DNA of 64,000 nucleotides from 39-52-133 sp035531075 (GCA_035531075.1 DATKTO010000026.1:209407-273406); one strand, 5' to 3'; counted from the first letter of the stretch, positions 44,940-55,700 are shown. The notes: generated by a model not told the origin, from the letters alone. Program-made: numbers and translations.

Positions 44940-45907
44940 AGGGTGCGAACCAAATCAAGACGCATGACCGCCAGTCGGACAGGCCGAAGCCGGGCTGGTG
45001 TCAAAGTCGACTGGAACTGAACCTCAGAGGTAAGAAAGTGATCGTCGCTCACCCCATCCGTATTGATCCGAACAAAACGGTGCCATTTGTCCTTTACCCA
45101 ACGCCCAACTATTGAAAACAGCCCGCCGTTCGAAACCGCCAAATTCATTTGTGGTTCAATCCAGATCACCACACTTTCATCGCCAGAGGCATGACGGAAT
45201 AGCTCAGCCAATTGGGGTTGAGCATCTTTTTGTTTGCCTGACGTTGTTAGAAAACCACTGAAATTGGCGACCACCAGTAGATTCTTGCTAACACTGGTTT
45301 TCGCACGAAGCATGTTCTGAATCAGGTCTGTATTACTAAGACAGTCCGTCACGTCCCATGGAAGCATCTCCGCCTGTACGAAGATGGCCTGTGATTCTAA
45401 AAATGGAGTTAGCTCCGCAAGCATTTCCTTCGCATATTGGCGCGCGAACTCAGAAATCTCCGCACCGATGAAATGAATATGCAAGGGCACCCTGGGCAGT
45501 ACGTTATGAGCGCGTAGTTCGGCGATCGTACTCAGCAGCGAAAAGGCAGCAGCGCCCGCTCCGCAAGGCGCGTCCGTGATGCATACCATGTTTCCACTTA
45601 AAGTCTGGATAAGTGCATTCGAGACGCGAGCGACGTCCGTTGTTGCATTGGTTATAGCCAACTGCGCACGGGCTGCCGAATTATCAAACTGCTGGGCAAA
45701 ATGCTTGTCAGTTGTTGGTTTGTCCAGACCACCGATTGGAGAATCTTCAACCGTTCTGGACATGGCCAAGTCACGCAGGCCGTAACGATCAATTAGCGTC
45801 TCGTAAGCCCGTGCCAGCCCGTTGGGCAGCCGCAGAATCTTTTTGTCACTGTCCCAAAGCGTTTGCGGAAGGCATTTCGGGTTCAAAATCCGATTCGGCG
45901 TTGTCAT
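44936..45907 (-). CDS. Methyltransferase-like (Rossmann) protein coupled to the reverse transcriptase
   Basis: 323 residues. The segment VCITDAPCGAGAAAFSLLSTI near residue 112 resembles SAM motif I (DxPCGxG), followed by HIHFIGAEISEFA with an acidic residue where SAM ribose is held, then AEMLPWDVTD and LLVVANFSGFL as motifs II and IV. No DPPY/NPPY motif is present, so classical DNA adenine methylation is unlikely; RNA or protein methylation, or loss of catalysis, are possible. The N-terminal 100 residues are unfamiliar. It precedes and overlaps the RT gene, so the two are translated together. The ribosome site (GGAG) is 11 bases from the ATG, rather far. Confidence 0.65.
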   Translation of the reverse strand: MTTPNRILNPKCLPQTLWDSDKKILRLPNGLARAYETLIDRYGLRDLAMSRTVEDSPIGGLDKPTTDKHFAQQFDNSAARAQLAITNATTDVARVSNALIQTLSGNMVCITDAPCGAGAAAFSLLSTIAELRAHNVLPRVPLHIHFIGAEISEFARQYAKEMLAELTPFLESQAIFVQAEMLPWDVTDCLSNTDLIQNMLRAKTSVSKNLLVVANFSGFLTTSGKQKDAQPQLAELFRHASGDESVVIWIEPQMNLAVSNGGLFSIVGRWVKDKWHRFVRINTDGVSDDHFLTSEVQFQSTLTPARLRPVRLAVMRLDLVRTL

Positions 45908-45936
45908 GCGAACAAATCTCCATTAACGCAGTTAGC

Positions 45937-45970
45937 TATGTTCTTTCGTGGAATTATTCGCGAAAACATA
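45937..45970 (-). promoter_or_regulatory. Hairpin in the leader of the RT operon
   Basis: TATGTT (45937-45942) pairs with AACATA (45965-45970) and TTCG (45945-45948) with CGAA (45961-45964), with a 2-base bulge and a 12-base loop, 30 bases before the first gene. In the same 207-base gap CTCG(GAACATT)CGAG forms another stem. Several defence RTs use an RNA encoded beside them, so this gap could hold one. Confidence 0.4.
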
Positions 45971-46114
45971 AGATGTCCAGCTTTCATAGATCCCGCCCAA
46001 GAATGCAGGTCATCGCTGCAAGGCGCTCGAATGTTCCGAGCTGCGCATGATGTAGCAGATGGACTTCAAAGGATGAAAGCGATTGCGTGAAAGCAATGCT
46101 CTTAGGGATCTTCT

Positions 46115-46960
46115 TCACTTTTTCTTTTCTAGTTTTTTCTTCGCACTTTCAACCTGCTTGACGCTCTGCTCAGGTGTCGGCAACGACTCGGGCATAGTGC
46201 CGCCTAGGTCCTTGATGGTCTGGCGTACTTTCTGACCTACCTCATAATGCGTCTGGTTAGCGTGCTGCTTGTCCCGCACGCTCTCCCGTTTCAATTTTTC
46301 TTCCGCCTGTGTGGCGCGGAACAGATTGGCCGCCAGCTCAGTGCTCCCCATGTGATCGAGAATCTTCTGGCTTTTCTTCAAACCCTTGCGAGCATGAATG
46401 TCCTTCGCGCCTAGGCCACCATACAAACCCTTATAGCCGTGATCCTGGAAAATGGCGTAATCCAGACTGGTTTCTACCCCTGCATCTTTCGCCGCCGCAG
46501 CCAGATATTTATTGTGCTCTGCCAACTCGTTGCGAATGGCTAAACGCTTTTCATCTTCCGATAACCGCGCAAACTTTTCGTTATCCTGCAACTCCTGCCG
46601 TCGCGTCTGCATCGCAAAATAAGTTTGACCATTGGCGATCACCGATTTGGATGGATCGCCGTTCTGCACAATCAGATAGCAGGCATAACGCGACAGCTTT
46701 ACGTCGGGCAACTCACGCTTCGCACCCGAGCCAATATCGACCATTTCGAGGATATCCTCGAAATGGTCTGCTGCCGCATACCCACTGCTCTGGCAAGCTT
46801 CCCGTGCCCGCTCAATAACAGGCTGGAAGTGTCGATACTCCGAATACTCCAACACCTTGGCAAGCTTACGTGCGGACCAGTATTCGTTACCCGCAGCATC
46901 TTGCTGGCGGATACTCTCAAAGGTGGCGTGATGTCGTTTGGCAATGCGTTGATCGGTCAT
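46115..46960 (-). CDS. dinD: DNA-damage-inducible protein D
   Basis: 281 residues. FESIRQQDAAGNEYWSARKLAKVLEYSEYRHF is the BRO/DinD N-terminal motif, DVKLSRYACYLIVQNGDPSK follows, and the C-terminus is highly charged. E. coli DinD is SOS-induced and can disassemble RecA filaments. Accessory copies are often found in defence islands and phages. It stands 155 bases from the RT pair and 64 from the ATPase gene, all leftward. I see no LexA box. Confidence 0.9.
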   Translation of the reverse strand: MTDQRIAKRHHATFESIRQQDAAGNEYWSARKLAKVLEYSEYRHFQPVIERAREACQSSGYAAADHFEDILEMVDIGSGAKRELPDVKLSRYACYLIVQNGDPSKSVIANGQTYFAMQTRRQELQDNEKFARLSEDEKRLAIRNELAEHNKYLAAAAKDAGVETSLDYAIFQDHGYKGLYGGLGAKDIHARKGLKKSQKILDHMGSTELAANLFRATQAEEKLKRESVRDKQHANQTHYEVGQKVRQTIKDLGGTMPESLPTPEQSVKQVESAKKKLEKKK

Positions 46961-47024
46961 AGTGTGTCTCCAGTGGTGCCGTCGTCGGATTGATAGAGAA
47001 GTACCTCAGAATCGGATTGATGTT

Positions 47025-48578
47025 TCACTTTTTTGCTACCAAATCAAGAAAAGCGGTCACCGCCACAATTGCATCCGTGACCTCCTGCTTGGGAATATTC
47101 GGCGAACTTGGGTGCGAGTATGGGTTCATCACCACGTTTTTCAACAACTCTAGGCGATGAATAGTTGCATCCCAATCTGTTTTCAGCACATTGGCTGAGC
47201 CCGGCCAGCTTTTCAGCTTGTCGAGAAAGTCTTGCGCCTGGTGTGCAGAGGGGTCTAGCTTGTATTCCATCTTGATGCTTTTTAGTTGACAGGCGATCCG
47301 CACGCCCATCTCGAACGCCTGTCGCGCATAGTTTGCAGCCGCTTCTACGTAGCCCAATACCAATAGGTCGTTCGCTTTCTGGAGCAACGCTCTGGCTGGT
47401 TTGTTCATCGTTGGCCGAACGATGGGCATCGGCGCGGCGGCAGCGGGGTCGCCCTCATAGACTTCACAACAAGCCCAGTCGTTCTTCGGTAAACGCTCAC
47501 GCGCCAGATCGAACCAAGTCTTGTCGTGGGTAAGCAACACCACCTGCCAATCCGCAAAATGGGTATGCAACACATCCAGCACTGGCAGCCTGTTGGAGTG
47601 ATCAATACCAATCAGCACATCGTCCAGCACCAACAGTTTAGGAGCGTCGCCAGTGGCTTGCTGAACCAACGCCAGACGACCTGCCAGATAGATCGCAAGA
47701 CCCAGTGCGGAAAGACGCGCTTCATTCAGGAACAAATGCGGATGCGGAAGTACTTCGTTACGGTAGGTCACTTCCAGCCAAATAGTTTGCCCATCATAAC
47801 GTCGCTTTTCCAGCCAATATTCCGCATGAGGAACCAAACCGGGAAACGAAAGGGGCTTCACCTGCATGTCCATCTGTTTGAGATCGAGCAAGAGACCCGG
47901 CAACAATCCATTCACCGCATCCAAGGCGATTTTCAACCCCGCGTTGAAACCTTGGCAAGCTTGCAGAATGCTGGCGGGGATCACAGTGGAATTCATCCCG
48001 ATCCGCTCCCTCATCAAATTCAACTTGGCCCAATAGTCACTAACGCTAACTTGTGCCGTGCCTGAGGTTGGAAATGGCGAAACCCCTGGGCTCGTGATGC
48101 CATACCCTGCCAGCAAGGTATTGACGATTACATCGAACAGGTTGACTCGATCCTCGCCATGCAGGTGGTTTGTCTCCATCAAGGCGCGGTAATCGAGCAT
48201 GGCAGCCTTGAGCGCAATTTCATCGCGCAGGGGTTTATCTCCTTGCAGTCCCGTGTTGGCCCAAGTGACAGTCTTGCCGTTGGTGAAAACCGCCTCCACT
48301 GACCACGGGCCACCTTGAGGCTGCTTGAATTTATTCTCGAAGGCGTGTTTCGAATTCAGCGTCGGAGGCGGGCTGGGGTGACGAAACAGCGCGCGCAGCG
48401 CCGCGAAGATTGAGCTTTTGCCGCTGCCGTTTTCGCCGTAGACGAGCAGATTCTTGCCGTCCAGACGGAATGTTTCCGGCTCGGGGAAGGCTCGGAAGTT
48501 GTTGAGCTTGAGGCTTGCCAGACGTGGCGGTGGCGCGGGGAACGGAACGGAGGGCAGCTCCGCAACGGGCGCACTCAT
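47025..48578 (-). CDS. ABC-type ATPase (RecF/SMC-like) of the methyltransferase/helicase operon
   Basis: 517 residues. After a Pro-rich start, LASLKLNNFRAFPEPETFRLDG leads to Walker A LVYGENGSGKSSIFAAL (about residue 49). There is no long coiled coil. NEARLSALGLAIYLAGRLAL is a signature-like helix, KLLVLDDVLIGID the Walker B (about 318) and VVLLTHDKTW the H-loop. The C-terminal 130 residues are helical (YARQAFEMGVRIACQLKS). RecF/OLD-like ATPases of this sort sense DNA ends or clamp DNA. It overlaps the methyltransferase gene upstream by 4 bases, so it belongs to the same system. Confidence 0.85.
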   Translation of the reverse strand: MSAPVAELPSVPFPAPPPRLASLKLNNFRAFPEPETFRLDGKNLLVYGENGSGKSSIFAALRALFRHPSPPPTLNSKHAFENKFKQPQGGPWSVEAVFTNGKTVTWANTGLQGDKPLRDEIALKAAMLDYRALMETNHLHGEDRVNLFDVIVNTLLAGYGITSPGVSPFPTSGTAQVSVSDYWAKLNLMRERIGMNSTVIPASILQACQGFNAGLKIALDAVNGLLPGLLLDLKQMDMQVKPLSFPGLVPHAEYWLEKRRYDGQTIWLEVTYRNEVLPHPHLFLNEARLSALGLAIYLAGRLALVQQATGDAPKLLVLDDVLIGIDHSNRLPVLDVLHTHFADWQVVLLTHDKTWFDLARERLPKNDWACCEVYEGDPAAAAPMPIVRPTMNKPARALLQKANDLLVLGYVEAAANYARQAFEMGVRIACQLKSIKMEYKLDPSAHQAQDFLDKLKSWPGSANVLKTDWDATIHRLELLKNVVMNPYSHPSSPNIPKQEVTDAIVAVTAFLDLVAKK

Positions 48579-51500
48579 GCCACGCCCTCGATGATGCGGA
48601 CAACCTCCACGGCTTGCAGCTCAAACAACATGCCGTAGATGGGATGCTGGGGATGGAAGATTTCTTCGGCGGTGCTGCTGGCGCGCAAGTTCCAAGCAAG
48701 TTGAGCAATTTTTTCTGGCCTCTTCTTGCCCGTAGCTTCATCGGGTGCAGGCCAGACAGTAATGCCAGCCTCGGCACAGGCATCAAACAAGCGGACGCCT
48801 TTGGCGTGCAGGTCTTCGGGGAAGAAGAGTTCGTAAACCAAGCCGTTGAGGAGGCGTTCGTATTCGTTGACTGCAATTGAATTAAAGACAGCCCCCACGA
48901 CTCTGCTAATCACAGCACGTTGTAATTTGGTTGCATCAGGAATAGGGAATAATTCAAGGGCTACTGGTTGAACCTCATAAAATCCTCCTTGCTTGCCCAC
49001 AAAAACATTCTTAGAGATAAACGCAGAAATTGCTGAATTCAAGAGCGCCAATATGAAAAGAGGCTCTTTACTTGCTGTAAAAAAGTAGGCCGTATTACCA
49101 AGGTAGCTACCTGTTTCATCCAGGCAAAATGTGGGCGAGATCGAAATCTTAGTTGAAACGATCTTGGGTAGTTCCAGTTCTTTCCAGTAAGCAATATTGT
49201 CTTGAATCTCATACCAGTTGTATGAACCAGCTTTTCTACCTGACCATGCACCATTAATTTTTTCGTCCCAATCATCTGGCTTGGGCTCAAGTTTTTCCCG
49301 AAAAACTTGTAGGTATTCTTTGATCGCAGGGTACTCATTAATGTCAACACCCCGTCGAGTAAATATCAACCATAAATCCTGAGGGTGCGATTTCCAACGC
49401 TTGATATTTTTTCCTCTCAAATAGGGTTTTATGACATCAGCCGATTTCGGGTCGTCTTTGATCAGCTGAGTATACTCATCCGCCGCCAATTCAAATGCAG
49501 CGTTAAAACCAGTCGTGATGCCTCGATAAACCCTCGAACCAACAAATTGCCTGAGCGGGATGCCGGATTTGCGCAGTCGATCTAAGAGACTTCGATTAGA
49601 GGACGGTTCCAAATGCCAGCCGCCAACCTTCAACTCCGCCTGCGGAACGGCAAAATTCTCGGCAGCGAACACTTCCGGGAAGTGCGCTACTTGGTGCGCC
49701 GGGTTGTTGCTGTCCCAGCTCAAGGCCAATACGTCGTTGCGCGCGTTGGTCAATACTTCCGACTCTGGCCGCTTGGTGGCAATCACGATGGTGGGGTAGG
49801 CCAGCGCATCGAATACGGCCTCGTCGCCAAAGTCGATGATCTGGCGCATTTCGGTGTTGGAAACCATGTAGCGTCGTAGGTCTGCGCCGTATTTGGCGCG
49901 AAACCATTTGTTGCTGGTGATAAAGCTCAGCACGCCATAGGGGTTGAGCAATTGGAACGAGCGCTCGTAGAAGTACACATACAAGTCAGCCGTGCCGTTG
50001 TAACACTCGTAGTGCGGCTTGTAGCGCGGCTTGTCGTCCTTGATGGACTCTTGCCGCACATAGGGCGGGTTGCCAATCACCACATCGAAGCCGCGCGAGA
50101 AGCCGAACATCCATTCGGGGTCGAAGAAGTCGGCATGACGGTTCTGGTCAAAAGGATCCCAAGCAGCCATGCGATCCGCATCCGTTGGGTCGAGCAGCAT
50201 TTGATCGGCCTTGAGCAAGGCGACCAGTTCATCGCGCAGGCGCAGGATGCGCGCTTTGCGTTTGCGTTTGTCGGCAAAGCGCTTGGCGGCGAAGTGGCTG
50301 GCATTGGCTTCGCGCAGCTCCTTTTCTTTTTCGGCCACGGCGGGGTTGGCGAACAGGTCACCCTGGCGATGAGTGCGCGGGATCGGGAGTAGCGAGTTGG
50401 CGGCGACGATCTTGGTTTCAAGGTTAGGCAACGGGGTGAGACGGCTGTGCCCTTCACCGAGCTTTTGTTCCACCACCAGCGAGACGAAGAAGCGCAGCTT
50501 GGCGATCTGCACCGCCACGGGCTGGATGTCCACGCCATACAGGCATTTCTCGATCAGGTAGAGCTTGCGGGCGTAGTCGGCATAGTCCGGGTCGGCGAAG
50601 TCCTGATCGAATTTATCCAGTGCTGCTTGCGCCTGAGTGATTTGCTCTTCTCGCAGGTTGGGGTCAGGCAGTTGCTTGGCAAGCGCCAGTTGCTGCTCCA
50701 GTGGGGTGCGGTTCTGCGCTTTCCATAATGCGTTGGGCGGGCTGTCGTCGAGCTTGCGCAGCACATGCACCAGCTTTTGCAGAATGCCCATCGGGAAAGC
50801 GCCCGAACCACAGGCCGGGTCGAGCACGCGCAGTTGCTCGATGGCGCGGATAAGTTGCTGCTTTTCACCGTCATTGAAGTTGTGGCTGGAGTGCCGGTAG
50901 CTGAGGAGCTGGCGCAAGCGATTTGCCAAGGCGGTGTTGTCCGGGGCTGTATTCTGAATTGCTGCCTTCGAGGGAATGACGGCCAAGTCGAGTTCGCCTG
51001 GTTGTGTGCCGAGGTCGAGGACTTCGTTGATGGGGCGTTTTCCCTCACCCCCAGCCCCTCTCCCGCTTGCGGGCGAGGGGAGTAGTTGGTGTTCAAAGTA
51101 GGCCACCAGCGCTTCGTCCGCCATGTAGTCCACCACTTCGCGCGGGGTGTAGAACGAGCCGCTTTTCTTGCGGGCGGTGGTCTTGGTGTCGGGGTTATAG
51201 CTGGCCAACAGGTTTTCAAACACCTTACCGAGCAATTCAGGGTCAAGTGCGACCTCTTCTTCCACTGGGGTATTTTCTTCGATGGTGAACTTGTAGCTCT
51301 CGAATATCTTCAACAGGCCGCGCGGTTTGTATTTGCGGTTCTTGGTTTGATAGATGTCGTTGAGGTCGACACCCTCTTTGCCGTCTGAGAAAAACAATTC
51401 GTTGGGCACATACAGAGTGTTGTCCTTGTGTTCGGAAAAGCCATCGACGCGCAATACAGTCTGGCGCCCTTCTGTCACCACGAGCTCGGCAAGGGTGGGG

Positions 51501-52747
51501 TCGCGTGCAAGGTCATCAGGTGTGACCAGCTTGTCCAGGCACTCAAACAAACCACCGTTCAGGAAGGGCACTTTACGGAAGAGCGTAATGGCTTCGTCGG
51601 GAGTTTTGAATTCTTTCTTATAGCGATAAACGGTATGAATGAGGTATTTATCCAGTCGTTTGGGGCCGGTGTCTTCGCGCCATACGCGCTGCTTGTTACC
51701 GTCTTCGTCTTCGGCACTGGTTTCTGTGTTGAGGGTGGCAAAGAAAAGATTTTGCAGCACCGCTTTGTAGTAATTGCCTTCGCGCTGCTGTTGATATGGC
51801 GACACACACAAAAGTTTGGCAAGTGCTTTTTCATCAAACAACTCACTTGGCACCAAGCGTTTCTCTTTGAGGAACCAAACGAAAATCAGCCGGGTGAGCA
51901 GGCGGATCATTGCTACCGAGGGGCGGCCAGTAATGGCGGGGTCGTGGGAATCATCCAGCGGCTGGCCCTTAGGAAAGCGCACCCCGGTTTCTTCGCGTAG
52001 CGCCCAGTAATACCAGTCTGCCAGCTCTTTGTAGAACTTCTCGTTTAACGCCTTGACGTCCAGAACGGCCATCCAAGCTTCATAGAGCTGGCTGAAACTG
52101 GAGGGCACGTATTTCGTGCTTACCTGTGTTAGCGCCATGTTTTCCAGAATTCGGACATGGGCGGAATGAGGCGTGCGGAGATCAATGTCCTTGATGATGG
52201 AAATCTTACCATCCATCACATCGCGTGCGGTATCGCGTTTATGGGCACGCCGGTTGATCACGGCCAGTGACAGCATGGGCTCTTGGTCGTGGCCGGGATG
52301 ACGATACAGCAAGATTACGGGCATCGGGAAAAGCCGGTTCAACTCGCGGGTAATACGCGCTAGACGTGTGCGCGACCAATTGCCCGGCTTGAGATCAACA
52401 GCCAGAAAAATGAAGCTTTCTATCTGGTAGGGTTGTACGCCGGTATCGCTGAAAAAACTCGTTTGCCCTGCGGCAAGCGTGGGAAGTTCGTCGTTGGTGA
52501 GCTGAAACAAGAAGGACACGCTCGACCAGTCTGCCAAGCAGGCCGCTTCGGCATTGAGCCGATTGCTGCCGCCCAGCAGGTTTTCAAGCTCGCGGGCAAA
52601 AGCCTGGGGCTGTGTGGGCCAGTCCAACGTTTTGTTGCTGGCGTAGCCGAGGGTGGAGAGTAGTTCGAGGGCGTGTGTGCGCAAGTCGCCGCTGGCCGAT
52701 GACTTCAGGACATCTTCAAGGCGTGTGCGTAGCTGTGTATCGCTCAT
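48575..52747 (-). CDS. Large Eco57I-like class I DNA adenine methyltransferase
   Basis: 1390 residues. Motif I VLDPACGSGAFPMGIL (about residue 640) and the catalytic NPPYV in FDVVIGNPPYVRQ (about 892) mark an N6-adenine methyltransferase of the gamma/IIG type. FITSNKWFRAKYGADLRRYM and a C-terminal TaqI-like specificity domain follow. The 540 residues before it contain a helical region and a part with FIFLAVDLKPGNWSRTRLARITRELNRLF; I do not see a sure PD-ExK nuclease. It lies between the PLD helicase (4-base overlap) and the ABC-ATPase (4-base overlap). A palindromic repeat is inserted in frame near residues 555-569. It probably marks host DNA for the system. Confidence 0.9.
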   Translation of the reverse strand: MSDTQLRTRLEDVLKSSASGDLRTHALELLSTLGYASNKTLDWPTQPQAFARELENLLGGSNRLNAEAACLADWSSVSFLFQLTNDELPTLAAGQTSFFSDTGVQPYQIESFIFLAVDLKPGNWSRTRLARITRELNRLFPMPVILLYRHPGHDQEPMLSLAVINRRAHKRDTARDVMDGKISIIKDIDLRTPHSAHVRILENMALTQVSTKYVPSSFSQLYEAWMAVLDVKALNEKFYKELADWYYWALREETGVRFPKGQPLDDSHDPAITGRPSVAMIRLLTRLIFVWFLKEKRLVPSELFDEKALAKLLCVSPYQQQREGNYYKAVLQNLFFATLNTETSAEDEDGNKQRVWREDTGPKRLDKYLIHTVYRYKKEFKTPDEAITLFRKVPFLNGGLFECLDKLVTPDDLARDPTLAELVVTEGRQTVLRVDGFSEHKDNTLYVPNELFFSDGKEGVDLNDIYQTKNRKYKPRGLLKIFESYKFTIEENTPVEEEVALDPELLGKVFENLLASYNPDTKTTARKKSGSFYTPREVVDYMADEALVAYFEHQLLPSPASGRGAGGEGKRPINEVLDLGTQPGELDLAVIPSKAAIQNTAPDNTALANRLRQLLSYRHSSHNFNDGEKQQLIRAIEQLRVLDPACGSGAFPMGILQKLVHVLRKLDDSPPNALWKAQNRTPLEQQLALAKQLPDPNLREEQITQAQAALDKFDQDFADPDYADYARKLYLIEKCLYGVDIQPVAVQIAKLRFFVSLVVEQKLGEGHSRLTPLPNLETKIVAANSLLPIPRTHRQGDLFANPAVAEKEKELREANASHFAAKRFADKRKRKARILRLRDELVALLKADQMLLDPTDADRMAAWDPFDQNRHADFFDPEWMFGFSRGFDVVIGNPPYVRQESIKDDKPRYKPHYECYNGTADLYVYFYERSFQLLNPYGVLSFITSNKWFRAKYGADLRRYMVSNTEMRQIIDFGDEAVFDALAYPTIVIATKRPESEVLTNARNDVLALSWDSNNPAHQVAHFPEVFAAENFAVPQAELKVGGWHLEPSSNRSLLDRLRKSGIPLRQFVGSRVYRGITTGFNAAFELAADEYTQLIKDDPKSADVIKPYLRGKNIKRWKSHPQDLWLIFTRRGVDINEYPAIKEYLQVFREKLEPKPDDWDEKINGAWSGRKAGSYNWYEIQDNIAYWKELELPKIVSTKISISPTFCLDETGSYLGNTAYFFTASKEPLFILALLNSAISAFISKNVFVGKQGGFYEVQPVALELFPIPDATKLQRAVISRVVGAVFNSIAVNEYERLLNGLVYELFFPEDLHAKGVRLFDACAEAGITVWPAPDEATGKKRPEKIAQLAWNLRASSTAEEIFHPQHPIYGMLFELQAVEVVRIIEGVA
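51041..51081. repeat. Palindromic dispersed repeat inserted in frame in the methyltransferase gene
   Basis: CCCTCACCCCCAGCCCCTCTC followed by the palindrome CCCGCttGCGGG and GAGGGG. On the coding strand it gives SPASGRGAGGEG, a peptide I know from many proteobacterial proteins hit by this GC-rich repeat. It is uninterrupted by stop codons and lies in a variable stretch between helices, before motif I. Confidence 0.75.
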
Positions 52748-55700
52748 TGTGCATTGCCTTCTGACTGCTTGATAACTAACCAGGTGATGAGCTCAAAGTC
52801 ACCTGCGGATTTTACTTGCTTGCCCGCATCGGTAAGTTTGCCACCGCGCCCGGCGAAAAGATTGCTCGCATTCTTCCGCTCGAACTGCGCGGCAATGGCA
52901 GTAACGGCACGGTCCAACAGGCCGCTGTATTGGCTCATGTCCTCACCGTTTTTTGTCTCAGTATCGAACAATTCGCAAAGATGCGCATAAGGTTCAGTCT
53001 TGCCCTGGCAGAGCGCACGGAAGATTTCCAGAATCTGTTTCGGACTGGTGAAGTTGTAGCGCACTTCACCATCATCGCGTATGTAAACAAGAAAATAAGG
53101 CTGGAGCGGGTTAACGGCCTCGTTGCCGCTGGCCTCGATACGCTGCTTAAGGCAGTAGATCGCACCCGGTTGGATGGTCTGAAATTCGGCATGGGGCGGC
53201 ACAACAGCATAGAGGCCGAAAGGGGCTTCCTCTAACTTGGCTTTGTTGGCCTCGATATACGTTGCCAGTTCCATGCGGAAATCGTCAAGAGTGAATTCAT
53301 TGATGGATACGGTCTCGTTGAAGTCTTCCAGATCGAGAACCTCATCCTTGAGACGCATGAGTTGTTTATCGCGGTAGCGCATGTCGTCCTTAATCAGTTC
53401 GCGCAGATCATCAGATTGCAGGATATTGTCCTCAGCGGTGGCGGAGATGTCCACCAATGCCATGCGCGCTTCTACCCGGTTCTTGAGATTGATATATTTG
53501 TTAAGGTCTGGAGTCGGCCAGAAATTGATGAGCTGAATTTCCTTGTTCTGGCTGCCGATCCGGTCGATACGACCGAAGCGTTGGATGATACGCACGGGGT
53601 TCCAGTGGATGTCGTAGTTCGCCAGCAGGTCGCAATCCTGTAGGTTCTGCCCTTCGGATATGCAGTCCGTTGCAATCAGGATGTCGATCTCGCCATCCTG
53701 CGGCATGGTCTTCATCTTCGCCCGTTGCTTGGCGCGCGGCGAAAAGTTGGTGAGTATCTGGCTGTAATCTGCGTGACCAAAGGTGGTGCGATTCGGTTTT
53801 GCGCCGCCAGACACGAGGGCAATGTGAACGCTTAGTTTATTGCGTGCCCAGTCCTCAAGGTTTTCGTAAAGGTAGGCTGCTGTGTCGGCGAAGGCACAGA
53901 AGACGATAATCTTGCGATTCTCTTCGCCGAGGTTATTGGTGGTTGGGTGCCTGACCTTTTGTTCGATGATTTTTTTTAGTTCAGCGAGTTTGGCATCGCG
54001 CTCTGGTGTTACGCCATTAGCAGTTTCCGCCAGCATGGAGAGTTGCTGCTTGTCGCTCGCCAAGTCAGCCAGCCAGCGATCCACGTCCATATGCTCAAGG
54101 CGATATTTGAGTGTGCCGACCTCAAAGGCCTCTCGCAGCTCTTCATCTTCCTCTGCTTCCATGATGAAAAGTTCTGATTGTAATTCCTGCGCTTTGGCAT
54201 CGCGCAATTCCTGATACTGGCCGATGCGCGCTTCCAGGTCTTCAAGTTTCTTGACTGTGCGATCCATCGTGATGGCGAAAGAACGCACGGAGCTTTCCAG
54301 ACGTTTAAGGAAGTTGACCTTCATCATGCCGATCAGGAAACGCTCACGCGTCTCCTGGCTGAAGTTTTTGATAGCACCTTCACCGGCGTACAAACTCTTG
54401 AACTGCGGCAGCACATAGGCAGAAGGCTTGAATAAGGCCAGTTGATATTTTTCGATTTCCTCATTCAGTCGGTCATAGGTCGGAAAGCGATGCTTGCTGT
54501 CTATGTCAGCAGAAATGGATATTGGTCTGGCACGTTTTGGAAACTGACCGATCGCAGCCAGTGACGCGCGGTAGTAACGCTGAATATGCTTGCGTGAGCG
54601 GGCAATGGTGATTTCATCGAGTAAAGTGAAAAATCCAGCGGGAAGCCGATCCATCAAATCTTTTGCATCCTTCTCGCCTGCACGCATCGCCCATTCCATA
54701 AAGGTTTTTTGCGCAGTCCCTAAGGTTTCCTTGATGCTGTGAATGCCAAAACTTTGTGAGAATGCCGTGTCTATATCTTCGGTGACAAAGTAAATCTGGT
54801 TGCGCAAATCCTTGAGGTCATTATTCACCGGCGTGGCTGAAAGCAACATCACCCGGGTCTTCACGCCAGACTGGATGATGTCTTGCATCAAACGTTCATA
54901 ACGACTCTTGCGGATCACGTTGCCGTCTTCATCGCGCTTGCCCTTCACGTTATTGCGGAAGTTGTGAGATTCGTCGATAACGATAAGGTCGAAATTCCCC
55001 CAATTTAGGGTGGCAAGATCGACACCATCAACCTTGCCGGTTTCCCGTGACAGGTCGGTGTGAGAAAGCACTGTGTAAGCGAAGCGATCCTTGAGGAATG
55101 GGTTCAGTTCACTGTTGTTCTGCGCGAGAAATACCGTCCAGTTGTCGCGCAGTTTCTTGGGGCAGAGAACGAGGACGCGAAGGTTGCGGAGCTCGTAATA
55201 TTTGATTACTGCCAAAGCGGTATAGGTTTTTCCCAGGCCGACGCTGTCGGCAAGGATGCAGCCGTTATGGGCATTGATCTTGTGAATCGCGCCCTTGGCA
55301 CCATCCTTCTGGAAATCGAATAGCGCTTTCCAAATTTCAGTATCGATAATAGCGGTTCGGTCAAAAAGCTGGGCATCATCAGCCTGGCCAGACAGGAAGC
55401 GCTCGAAAACATGAAACAGCGTCTTGAAGTAAATGAACTCGGGCGGGTGATTCACATAGAGCTGCGACAGGTAACTCAAAACTTCATCTTTGACGTCGGC
55501 CACCAGCTTGTCGTCGGCCCAGATGTCGTCGAACCATGCCTTGAGGTCAGCCCGGTCGCGGTCGCTATCGACGATCAGGTTCAACTCAATGTTTGGTGTG
55601 GCGGAAAGCCCAAGGCCGCGCAAGGTGAAGTTAGAGCTGCCAAGAATGGCATGTTCGCGATGGCCGTCGTGGATGTGGTAAAGCTTGCCGTGTAGCAGAT

